Below are positions 1-5,328 of a DNA stretch of 6,067 bases, piece by piece (position 1 is the stretch's first letter; each line of letters starts with the position of its first letter). The translations under genes were made by a program, and so were the position numbers. The notes under the pieces are model-generated. The model was not told the DNA's origin, made no database searches, and was given only the letters and a program-made list of their open reading frames with translations. Source of the stretch: an uncultured Variovorax sp. (GTDB lineage Bacteria; Pseudomonadota; Gammaproteobacteria; Burkholderiales; Burkholderiaceae_C); assembly GCA_903872875.1 (NCBI GenBank), contig CAIQMJ010000112.1, forward strand, positions 1 through 6,067, read 5' to 3'.

Positions 1-77
1 GCGCCGCCGCCGTAGCACCCCAGCTCGCCCCAGCCGAGGTTGTCGGCCACGATGAGCACGATGTTGGGTGGATTCAT
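1..77 (-). CDS. Arylsulfatase (sulfatase family), N-terminal fragment cut by window edge
   Basis: Only the first 25 codons are inside the window; the gene continues beyond base 1. The reverse-strand translation begins MNPPNIVLIVADNLGWGELG and continues CYGGG. This is the hallmark N-terminus of the alkaline-phosphatase-superfamily sulfatases: PNIVLI forms the first core beta-strand, and the acidic pair after it normally ligates the active-site Ca2+. Here the usual Asp-Asp is Asp12-Asn13, as also occurs in some arylsulfatases. Family members hydrolyse sulfate esters using a formylglycine made from Cys or Ser in a CxPxR/SxPxR motif, which lies outside the window. No signal peptide precedes the core, so the product should be cytoplasmic. 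The LysR-type regulator gene lies 108 bases upstream on the same strand and may control it. The family call is firm; the substrate is unknown. Confidence 0.85.
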   Translation of the reverse strand, partial: MNPPNIVLIVADNLGWGELGCYGGG

Positions 78-158
78 GGATGTCTGGCCTTGATGAACGT
101 TGGATCACGTCAATCTAGCCAGATGGATGCCAAAACCGATTCCCATCAATGCGTTATT

Positions 159-179
159 GGATAACTCCTTGGAATATCC
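159..179. promoter_or_regulatory. Imperfect dyad between LysR gene and sulfatase gene, possible regulator site
   Basis: The arms GGATA (159-163) and TATCC (175-179) are exact inverted repeats around 11 bases, with a smaller TCC/GGA dyad inside. The site lies just after the stop codon of the LysR-type gene and about 80 bases upstream of the sulfatase start, where an activator site could sit. LysR-type proteins bind short interrupted dyads (T-N11-A), and a T-N11-A can be placed here, but that motif is so loose that it proves little. I found no convincing -35/-10 pair in the 108-base gap. Confidence 0.2.
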
Positions 180-185
180 CCTCCA

Positions 186-1094
186 TCACCGCGATGCCGG
201 CGGCGGACGGTGCAACAGCAGCAGGTCCCGGAACGCCGTCATCAGCGGCGACCAGTTGGCCTGCGGGCGCGTGAGCAACACCAGCGTCCTGCGCATCTCC
301 AGCATCGGGAGCTGCAGCGCGTTCACGCGACCCAGCCATCCACGCAGGACCGATGCGGGAACCAGGCCCAGCAGATCGGTACCGGCCAGCAAGCCCATGA
401 CGGCTTCGGACGTGTAGTCGGCCTCGAGCGTGACCCGTGGCGCTGCGGCGCCTGCGCGCTCGAAGATCTGTGTCGCAAGGCGCCGGGCTGCGCTCTGTCG
501 GCTCGGCATCACCCAACTGAATTCGGCCAGGTCCCCCAGCGCCAGGCTCGCGCGGCGCGCGAGGGGATGCTCGCTCCGCACAGCCACCCGCACCGTGTCT
601 TCGCTGAGTTCGATCTGGCTGCAGCTGAATGAAATGCCGGGATACGACGGCACGACGGCCACGTCGAGTTCGCCCTTGTCGACGGCCTCGTTGAGCGAAT
701 CCGACCGGCCGATGACCATCGCAAGGCGCAACCCGGGTCGGCGCCGCACCATTTCGGACAGCACCTGAACGACGGGACTGTCGCCCGCGGAATTGGTCAC
801 GCCGACCCGCAGCAGCCCCGCATGCTGGGCGCGAAGCTCGGCCGCGGAGCGCACCATTTCCGCATGCTGCGCATCGAAGCGGCGAGCCGATTCGAGGAAG
901 AGCTGCCCATCGCTCGTGAGGCGCGCGCCATGGGCGCCGCGCTCGAAGAGCGGGACGCCGACCGCGTCCTCCAGCCGACGGATCGCCTTGGAGACGGCAG
1001 GCTGCGTGACACCGGCCGCCCGGGCCGCACGGCCCACATGGGCGTGCCGTGCGACCTCAAGGAAATAGGCGATGTCGTTCGGGGAAAAACTCAT
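186..1094 (-). CDS. LysR-type transcriptional regulator
   Basis: A 302-residue protein, the normal full length for the family. Residues 1-60 form the winged helix-turn-helix DNA-binding domain: DIAYFLEVARHAHVGRAARA, then VTQPAVSKAIRRLEDAVGVP and LFER, the canonical LysR signature with its recognition helix at about 31-42. A linker helix at about 65-90 leads to the LysR substrate-binding domain (about 93-292), a periplasmic-binding-protein-like fold that senses a small effector. LRVGV at 95-99 and GELDVAVVP at 141-149 are typical landmarks. The effector and targets cannot be read from sequence. The ATG follows the stop of the hydrolase gene by only 12 bases, with a weak ACGGA just before it, so read-through from upstream is likely. 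LysR-type genes often control a neighbour; the sulfatase immediately downstream on the same strand is the obvious candidate, and the hydrolase the alternative. Confidence 0.93.
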   Translation of the reverse strand: MSFSPNDIAYFLEVARHAHVGRAARAAGVTQPAVSKAIRRLEDAVGVPLFERGAHGARLTSDGQLFLESARRFDAQHAEMVRSAAELRAQHAGLLRVGVTNSAGDSPVVQVLSEMVRRRPGLRLAMVIGRSDSLNEAVDKGELDVAVVPSYPGISFSCSQIELSEDTVRVAVRSEHPLARRASLALGDLAEFSWVMPSRQSAARRLATQIFERAGAAAPRVTLEADYTSEAVMGLLAGTDLLGLVPASVLRGWLGRVNALQLPMLEMRRTLVLLTRPQANWSPLMTAFRDLLLLHRPPPASR

Positions 1095-1106
1095 TCCGTG
1101 AAGTTA

Positions 1107-2144
1107 TCACGATGAGCCGAAACTCCTCGTCACGAAGGCCCAGATCATGCGCGAGGCGTCCGGCCCGGCCGCATCGCTCCAGGCCTGGCTGGCCGTGCCA
1201 CCGCTCCATGCATGACCGAGGCCTGCGATTTCGCACAGCGTCACCGCCAGCCGGCCGTCGGCCGTGCGGTAGTCCACCACGCGCGCCGGGTGGCGCCTGC
1301 CTCGCTGCAGGCGCCGCTCGTCGCCTGGCAACGCACCCGTCGCGGTGGCCCAGACAGCCGCCGTTGCGTGCGCATTGCCCGGCGTGACGACGTTGTCTGC
1401 ATCGCCGTGCAGCACCAGCAGCGGTGGCAGCGTGGTGCCCATCGCCGCCGCACTCAGCGCCTTGCCGACCGCCGTCGCGGAGATGGACGGCGTGCGCCGG
1501 CCGCGCATGGCGGCCAGCGCCGTTGCGGTCGATTGCGCCGCACCGGGCGCAACCCCCGAATGCATGACGACGGCGCGAAAGCGCGACGCGAAGTGCGTGG
1601 CCATCAGCGCGGCCATGCCGGCACCGGCCGACAGGCCCGCCACCGCCACGCGCTCGCGATCCACCGGATACATGAGGCAGACCTGATCGACGGCGGCCAT
1701 CAGCGTCGCGGCTTCGGCGCGCGCCTTGCCCGAGCGCGTCTCGAACCAGTTCCAGCAGCCGTGCGAATTGGCGAGCAGGTCCTGTTCCGGGTAGAGCACG
1801 AAGAAGCCCTCGCGCGCGGCGATGCGGTTCATGCGCGTGCTCGCTGCGAAGTCGCGGCCGGTCTGGCCGCAGCCATGCAGCATCACGATCAGCGGCAGCC
1901 GCTGCCCCGCGGCGAGCTGCAGCCCGGGCGGGCGGTACAAGTGATAGCGGCGCGCACCGGCCGGACCGACCGCCACGCCCGCGAGCCAGTCGCCCGCGCC
2001 GGGCGGCGGCTTGTCACGCGCGACCGCTGCCTGCGTGATCCGCTTGGCCAGGCGCTGCCCGCCGCCGAATGCGGCCTTGGTCAATGCACGCATGTTGCGC
2101 GCGTAGGCGCGCGTGAACATGGAGGCGGCGGAGCGTCGGGGCAT
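1107..2144 (-). CDS. PHB depolymerase family esterase (alpha/beta hydrolase)
   Basis: A 345-residue serine hydrolase of the esterase/PHB depolymerase (LpqC-like) family. Visible elements in order: a basic N-terminal region without a clear signal peptide (1-45); the oxyanion-hole segment LPLIVMLHGCGQT (83-95); the nucleophile elbow GLSAG with Ser172; the acid-residue segment LHGDADNVV (245-253, Asp248 or Asp250); and the catalytic His311 in GLGHAWSGG. The triad is complete, so the enzyme should be active on an ester. Relatives include poly(3-hydroxybutyrate) depolymerases but also feruloyl and acetylxylan esterases, so the polymer substrate is not proven. Apparent lack of export favours an intracellular role, such as mobilising a storage polyester. 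The reading frame stays open far upstream through ppk2, but that extension is Arg/Ala-rich, overlaps a conserved gene and is rejected. I chose the ATG at 2144; the ATG at 2120 is the alternative, and neither has a good ribosome-binding site. The gene begins 95 bases after ppk2. Confidence 0.9.
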   Translation of the reverse strand: MPRRSAASMFTRAYARNMRALTKAAFGGGQRLAKRITQAAVARDKPPPGAGDWLAGVAVGPAGARRYHLYRPPGLQLAAGQRLPLIVMLHGCGQTGRDFAASTRMNRIAAREGFFVLYPEQDLLANSHGCWNWFETRSGKARAEAATLMAAVDQVCLMYPVDRERVAVAGLSAGAGMAALMATHFASRFRAVVMHSGVAPGAAQSTATALAAMRGRRTPSISATAVGKALSAAAMGTTLPPLLVLHGDADNVVTPGNAHATAAVWATATGALPGDERRLQRGRRHPARVVDYRTADGRLAVTLCEIAGLGHAWSGGTASQAWSDAAGPDASRMIWAFVTRSFGSS

Positions 2145-2239
2145 GGTGGAAGGGCGGGAGTGCCGATGCACCTTAGCAGCTTCTCCCTGCCGCCGGGCGA
2201 CTGTCGCACGCGATGGCGGCGCCCTCCGTGCCCGACCGC

Positions 2240-3154
2240 TCAATAGATCTCGGGGACGATCATGTCGGCCGGCACCGGCTGGCGCAGGTAGTCGGGATTG
2301 CGCACGCGCGCCGGCAGCGCCACGGGAGGATGCGCGACCTCGTGGTAGGGCAGTTGGCCCAGCAGGTGCGCGATGCAGTTGAGACGCGCCTTCTTCTTGT
2401 CGACCGCCTGCACGATCCACCACGGCGCCTCGGGGATGTGCGTGCGCTCCAGCATCGTCTCCTTGGCCTTGGTGTACTCCTCCCAGCGGCGGCGGCTTTC
2501 GAGGTCCATCGGGCTCAGCTTCCACTGCTTGAGCGGATCGTGGATGCGGCCGAGGAAGCGCATGTGCTGCTCGTCGTCGGTGATCGAGAACCAGTATTTG
2601 ATGAGCGTGATGCCGGAGCGCACCAGCATCTTCTCGAACTCGGGCACGGTCCGGAAGAACTCCTCGTACTCGTCGTCGGTGCAGAAGCCCATCACCTTCT
2701 CGACGCCGGCGCGGTTGTACCAGCTGCGGTCGAACAGCACCATCTCGCCGGCTGCGGGCAGGTGCGCGACGTAGCGCTGGAAGTACCACTGCGTGCGCTC
2801 GCGGTCGTTGGGCGCCGGCAGTGCCGCGACGCGGGCCACGCGCGGATTCAAGCGCTGCGTGATGCGCTTGATCACGCCGCCCTTGCCGGCCGCATCGCGG
2901 CCCTCGAACAGGATCACGACCTTCTGCTTGCTGTGCTGCACCCAGTCCTGCAGCTTGACCAGTTCGCCCTGCAGGCGGAACAGCTCGCGGAAATAGGCGG
3001 CTCGCGCGGCCTTGTCGATGCTGGCGGGCGCGCCGTCCTCGTCGACGTTCCGGTCTTCGATCTCGAGCTCCAGTTCTTCGTCGTAGCTGTCGACCAGATC
3101 GCGCGCGATGCGCCGCATGAGATCGTCGTGATCGGGAGTCGTGTTCTGCAGCAT
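2240..3154 (-). CDS. ppk2: Polyphosphate kinase 2 (PPK2, class I-like)
   Basis: A 304-residue single-domain PPK2, which transfers phosphate between polyphosphate and nucleoside diphosphates in the cytoplasm. The P-loop fold is intact: Walker A GRDAAGKGG (85-93, Lys91), the conserved NDRERTQWYFQRYVAHLP (116-133), Walker B-type VLFDRSWYNRAGVE (139-152, Asp142), and the basic lid region HMRFLGRIHDPLKQWKLSP (197-215). The C-terminus LNCIAHLLGQLPY is also typical. Single-domain enzymes with this motif set usually belong to class I, which acts on ADP/GDP; direction and nucleotide preference cannot be read here. The N-terminal 50 residues are strongly acidic. I chose the ATG at 3154 although its ribosome-binding site is poor. 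An in-frame TTG at 3220 would add 22 unconserved-looking residues and would lie inside the predicted Pho box and upstream of the predicted transcription start near 3180. First gene of a minus-strand cluster and divergent from the ZntB-type transporter. Confidence 0.95.
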   Translation of the reverse strand: MLQNTTPDHDDLMRRIARDLVDSYDEELELEIEDRNVDEDGAPASIDKAARAAYFRELFRLQGELVKLQDWVQHSKQKVVILFEGRDAAGKGGVIKRITQRLNPRVARVAALPAPNDRERTQWYFQRYVAHLPAAGEMVLFDRSWYNRAGVEKVMGFCTDDEYEEFFRTVPEFEKMLVRSGITLIKYWFSITDDEQHMRFLGRIHDPLKQWKLSPMDLESRRRWEEYTKAKETMLERTHIPEAPWWIVQAVDKKKARLNCIAHLLGQLPYHEVAHPPVALPARVRNPDYLRQPVPADMIVPEIY

Positions 3155-3186
3155 GGCTGGGCGTTCGCAAAGTCGGGGTAGGGCCG

Positions 3187-3192
3187 ATGCTG
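3187..3192 (-). promoter_or_regulatory. Candidate -10 element of ppk2
   Basis: Read on the minus strand the hexamer is CAGCAT, which keeps the key A2, A5 and T6 of TATAAT. It begins 10 bases after the last GTCA-core repeat facing ppk2. This is the same spacing as in the E. coli phoA promoter, where the Pho box takes the place of a -35 element. It would put the transcription start near 3180, about 26 bases before the ppk2 ATG. Three of six matches is weak on its own; the position is what supports it. Confidence 0.35.
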
Positions 3193-3202
3193 GCGCGCAT
3201 GC

Positions 3203-3231
3203 ATGACGGCCACGTGACAAAAGGATGACGC
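3203..3231 (-). promoter_or_regulatory. Candidate PhoB-binding array (three half-sites) facing ppk2
   Basis: Read on the minus strand, three 7-base units follow each other with exactly 4 bases between them: GCGTCAT (3231-3225), TTGTCAC (3220-3214) and CCGTCAT (3209-3203). The PhoB box consensus is a direct repeat of CTGTCAT with an 11-base period; the middle unit TTGTCAC is identical to one half-site of the E. coli phoA box. All three units share GTCA. The array lies 49-77 bases upstream of the ppk2 start codon, where PhoB would activate. PPK2 is a plausible Pho-regulon member because it handles polyphosphate. Activation by PhoB is inferred; the repeat geometry is seen directly. Confidence 0.6.
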
Positions 3232-3241
3232 AGGGCCGCTT

Positions 3242-3259
3242 CCGTCACGGTTTTGTCAT
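3242..3259 (+). promoter_or_regulatory. Candidate Pho box facing the ZntB/CorA-type gene
   Basis: The plus strand reads CCGTCAC (3242-3248), four bases, then TTGTCAT (3253-3259), giving 11 of 14 half-site matches to the CTGTCAT direct repeat with the correct 11-base period. It points toward the transporter gene and is the mirror image of the array facing ppk2, so the flanks CGTGACAAAA (3213-3222) and TTTTGTCATG (3251-3260) form an inverted repeat with a single mismatch. The opposing arrays are separated by 10 bases, so PhoB could occupy both at once or choose between them. Confidence 0.5.
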
Positions 3260-3269
3260 GCCTCGCAGC

Positions 3270-3275
3270 GACGAT
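3270..3275 (+). promoter_or_regulatory. Candidate -10 element of the ZntB/CorA-type gene
   Basis: GACGAT keeps A2, A5 and T6 of TATAAT and begins 10 bases after the plus-strand Pho box, the same arrangement as on the ppk2 side. It predicts a transcription start near 3282 and a leader of roughly 48 bases that contains the tandem 10-base repeat. The hexamer is weak, so the call relies on spacing and on symmetry with the other side. Confidence 0.33.
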
Positions 3276-3304
3276 CGGCGATTCCGCTCAGCGACCTCCC
3301 TCAG

Positions 3305-3324
3305 GCTTATCCACGCTTATCCAC
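3305..3324 (+). repeat. Tandem 10-base repeat with two DnaA-box-like motifs
   Basis: GCTTATCCAC occurs twice in direct succession with no mismatch. Each copy, with the following G, contains TTATCCACG (3308-3316 and 3318-3326), which differs from the DnaA box TTATNCACA only at the last base. The copies are one helical turn apart, so two DnaA monomers could bind the same face. The repeat ends 5 bases before the transporter start codon and takes the place where a ribosome-binding site would be expected. It may be a regulatory site, a translation-related element or a chance duplication. Confidence 0.5.
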
Positions 3325-3329
3325 GCGCG

Positions 3330-4382
3330 ATGAACACGCCCTCTTCATCAGCCGGTTCCGCAAGCCTCCAACCCTCCTATGGCGGCGACGAGTCCGGGCT
3401 GATCTGCGGTTATCTGTTCGACCCGCACCGCGACGGTTGCGCACCGGCCCTCGACTCCGCCACCGCCGTCGACTGGTTGCTGGAGCGCGACACGCTGGCG
3501 CCCGACGCCTTCCTGTGGCTCCACTTCAACCTGAGCCATGCACAGGCCGAACGCTGGCTGATGCGCCATGCCGGCCTGCCCGACGCCTTCTTCGATGCGC
3601 TGAAAGACGGCTCGCATTCCACCCGCATCGAACGCGACGACGAGCATCTGATCGCGGTCGTGAACGACGTGCACTTCGACTTCGGCTTCGAGCCATCGGA
3701 CATCGCGACCCTGTGGATCAGCGTCGGTCCGCGGCTCGTCGTCACGGCGCGTGCGCAGCCATTGCGGTCCGTGGACGACCTGCGCACCGCCGTGCGCCGC
3801 GGCGAATCGCCACGCTCGACCGTCGCGCTGCTCGAACAGCTGATGCGCACCCAGGCCGACGGGCTGGTCGGCATCGTGCGCGGCGTGACGACGCGGATCG
3901 ACACGATCGAGGACGAACTGCTCGCCGGCCGGCTCGACCACAAGCGCGCGAGGCTCGGTGTGCTGCGGCGTCTGCTGGTCCGCTTGCAGCGGCTGCTGGC
4001 GCCGGAACCGGCCGCGCTGTTCCGCCTGCTGCAGCATCCGCCGGCCTGGATGGCGCCGGGCGACGTGCAGGAATTGCGCGACTCGACCGAGGAGTTCTCG
4101 GTCGTGCTGCGCGACATGCAGGGGCTGCAGGAACGCATCAAGCTGCTGCAGGAAGAGATCGCCGCCACCGTCAACGAGGACAACAACCGAAGCCTGTTCG
4201 TGCTGACGGTCGTCACGGTGCTCGCGCTCCCGATCAACATCCTCGCGGGCCTGTTCGGCATGAACGTGGGCGGCATTCCGCTGGCCGAGGACCATCACGG
4301 CTTCTGGATCGTGGTGTCGCTGGTGCTCGGGTTCACGGCGATCGCGGGCTGGGCCGCGTTCGGCCGAAAAAAGGACAGATAG
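3330..4382 (+). CDS. zntB: ZntB/CorA-family divalent metal ion transporter
   Basis: A 350-residue 2-TM-GxN (CorA superfamily) inner-membrane channel or transporter, expected to form a pentamer. Residues 20-280 are the large cytoplasmic domain: a mixed alpha/beta part including FLWLHFNLSHAQAERWL (61-77), then long helices that form the funnel (about 160-285). TM1 is at about 289-309, ending in GLFGMNVGGIP (307-317) with the GMN selectivity motif at 310-312; TM2 is at about 324-344, followed by the basic tail GRKKDR. GxN followed by xGGIP resembles ZntB, where E. coli has GVNLGGIP, rather than classical CorA. ZntB transports Zn2+ and possibly Cd2+ or Ni2+; Mg2+ cannot be excluded. Start choice: the ATG at 3330 has no clear ribosome-binding site, but the in-frame ATGs at 3225 and 3258 lie inside the predicted Pho region and would add a residue stretch that looks unconserved. 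Divergent from ppk2. Confidence 0.88.
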   Translation: MNTPSSSAGSASLQPSYGGDESGLICGYLFDPHRDGCAPALDSATAVDWLLERDTLAPDAFLWLHFNLSHAQAERWLMRHAGLPDAFFDALKDGSHSTRIERDDEHLIAVVNDVHFDFGFEPSDIATLWISVGPRLVVTARAQPLRSVDDLRTAVRRGESPRSTVALLEQLMRTQADGLVGIVRGVTTRIDTIEDELLAGRLDHKRARLGVLRRLLVRLQRLLAPEPAALFRLLQHPPAWMAPGDVQELRDSTEEFSVVLRDMQGLQERIKLLQEEIAATVNEDNNRSLFVLTVVTVLALPINILAGLFGMNVGGIPLAEDHHGFWIVVSLVLGFTAIAGWAAFGRKKDR

Positions 4383-4397
4383 GACCTCGTCCGGTGC

Positions 4398-4424
4398 GGC
4401 CGGCGCCCGCGCCCGGCGCCGGCC
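4398..4424 (+). terminator. Perfect 10-bp GC stem-loop after the transporter gene
   Basis: GGCCGGCGCC (4398-4407) and GGCGCCGGCC (4415-4424) are exact inverted repeats around a 7-base loop, starting 16 bases after the transporter stop codon. The stem is entirely G-C and should be very stable. No T-run follows, so it is not a classical intrinsic terminator; it could support Rho-dependent ending, block 3' exonucleases or simply separate the two transcription units. Confidence 0.4.
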
Positions 4425-4461
4425 AGATGCCCAGGTGACTGCAGCCTCGGGCCGCAAGGCC

Positions 4462-4467
4462 TAAAAT
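4462..4467 (+). promoter_or_regulatory. Candidate -10 element (TAAAAT) of the PHP gene
   Basis: TAAAAT matches the sigma-70 -10 consensus at five of six positions and stands out as an AT island in GC-rich surroundings. Transcription would be expected to start about 7 bases downstream, at or next to the GTG at 4474, which would give a leaderless message. The -35 region at a 17-base spacing (CTGCAG) is poor; GTGACT at 4435-4440 is a better hexamer but 21 bases away. Confidence 0.45.
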
Positions 4468-4473
4468 TTGAGC

Positions 4474-5328
4474 GTGTCTTCCATCCTGAACGCCGACCTT
4501 CACTGCCACTCCGTGGTTTCCGACGGCACGCTCACGCCCGAGGCACTGGCCGAACGCGCAGCCGGCAACGGCGTCGAACTCTGGGCGCTGACGGACCATG
4601 ACGAGATCGGCGGCCAGCACCGCGCGCGCGCTGCGGCACGCGCCAATGGCATGAAATACCTGACGGGCGCGGAAATCTCCGTGACCTTCGCCAACGAAAC
4701 CGTCCACATCGTCGGCCTGGGATTCGACCCCGACGACGAAGGCATGCGCCAGGGCCTCATCGCGACGCGCGGCGGCCGTGGCGTGCGGGCGCAGGAAATG
4801 TCGGCCGGGCTCGCCAAGGTCGGGATCGAAGGAGCCTACGAAGGCGCGCTCAGGTTCGTCGGCAACCCCGAACTGATTTCGCGCACCCACTTTGCACGCT
4901 TCCTGGTCGAGAGTGGCGTCTGCAAGGACACCCCGGAGGTGTTCCGCAAGTACCTGACCGAGGGCAAGCCTGGCTACGTACCGCACCGCTGGGCGACGCT
5001 GAAGGACGCAGTCCGCTGGATCACCGAAGCAGGCGGCATCGCGGTCATCGCCCATCCGGGCCGCTACAAGTTTTCGGCCAATGAGGAATACGCGCTGTTC
5101 AGCGAATTCGAGGCGCATGGCGGTCGCGCGATCGAGGTCGTGACCGGCAGCCACACACCGGCCGAGTACGTCGAATACGCGGACAAGGCACTCGAATTCG
5201 GCTTTGCCGCCTCGCGCGGCAGCGACTTCCACAGCCCCGATGAAAGCCACATGGACCTGGGCAAGCTGCCCTGGCTGCCGGGCAAGCTGACACCGGTCTG
5301 GGAACTGCTCGAAGACCGCATCCAGTGA
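4474..5328 (+). CDS. PHP-domain 3',5'-nucleoside bisphosphate phosphatase / RNase AM homologue
   Basis: A 284-residue PHP-domain metal-dependent phosphoesterase. Metal-binding motifs: DLHCHS (8-13, His10 and His12), LTDHD (39-43, Asp41 and His42), GAE (Glu67), His78 in VHIVGLG, SRTHFARFLVESG (136-148, His139), VIAHPGRY (191-198, His194) and RGSDFHS (248-254, Asp251 and His253). This set matches the YciV/TrpH family. In Chromobacterium a member removes the 3'-phosphate from nucleoside 3',5'-bisphosphates such as pAp; the E. coli member (RNase AM) is also a 5'-3' exonuclease that trims rRNA 5' ends. Either role would be cytoplasmic. I prefer the GTG at 4474, located at the predicted transcription start; the TTG at 4468 would add two residues. 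No Shine-Dalgarno sequence precedes either. The stop codon overlaps the next gene. Confidence 0.9.
   Translation: MSSILNADLHCHSVVSDGTLTPEALAERAAGNGVELWALTDHDEIGGQHRARAAARANGMKYLTGAEISVTFANETVHIVGLGFDPDDEGMRQGLIATRGGRGVRAQEMSAGLAKVGIEGAYEGALRFVGNPELISRTHFARFLVESGVCKDTPEVFRKYLTEGKPGYVPHRWATLKDAVRWITEAGGIAVIAHPGRYKFSANEEYALFSEFEAHGGRAIEVVTGSHTPAEYVEYADKALEFGFAASRGSDFHSPDESHMDLGKLPWLPGKLTPVWELLEDRIQ

Noticed and set aside
90..113. TTGA...TCAA inverted repeat before the sulfatase start
   Set aside because: Only 4-base arms around 16 bases; too short to separate from chance.
2189..2220. Nested GCCGCC/GGCGGC and GCGA/TCGC inverted repeats between ppk2 and the hydrolase gene
   Set aside because: Short arms with a large internal loop in GC-rich DNA and no T-run; expected by chance and not enough to call a terminator.
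2213..3181. 322-codon open frame on the plus strand opposite ppk2
   Set aside because: It is an exact antisense shadow of ppk2. The translation is rich in Leu, Val, Ala, His and Asp with no domain I recognise, and has no supporting start signal.
2145..3248. Long open extension of the hydrolase frame upstream through ppk2 on the same strand
   Set aside because: It overlaps the whole conserved ppk2 gene in another frame and its translation is low-complexity Arg/Ala/Gly-rich, as expected from an off-frame reading of GC-rich codons. The hydrolase homology starts only after 2144.
3213..3260. The inverted repeat as an RNA hairpin or terminator
   Set aside because: The arms can pair, but the symmetry is already explained by two opposed Pho-box arrays. 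There is no T-run, and the region lies between two divergent starts, where a terminator would serve no gene.
3225..3329. Upstream ATGs (3225, 3258) as start of the ZntB/CorA-type protein
   Set aside because: They would place coding sequence over the predicted Pho boxes and the -10 element. The added residues look basic and unconserved, and the AAGG before 3225 directly abuts the ATG, too close for a ribosome-binding site.
3348..4457. Long open frames on the minus strand, and in a second plus frame, across the transporter gene
   Set aside because: They are GC-codon shadows of a clearly conserved membrane protein; translations are Arg/Ser- or Ala/Arg/His-rich without motifs or membrane segments.
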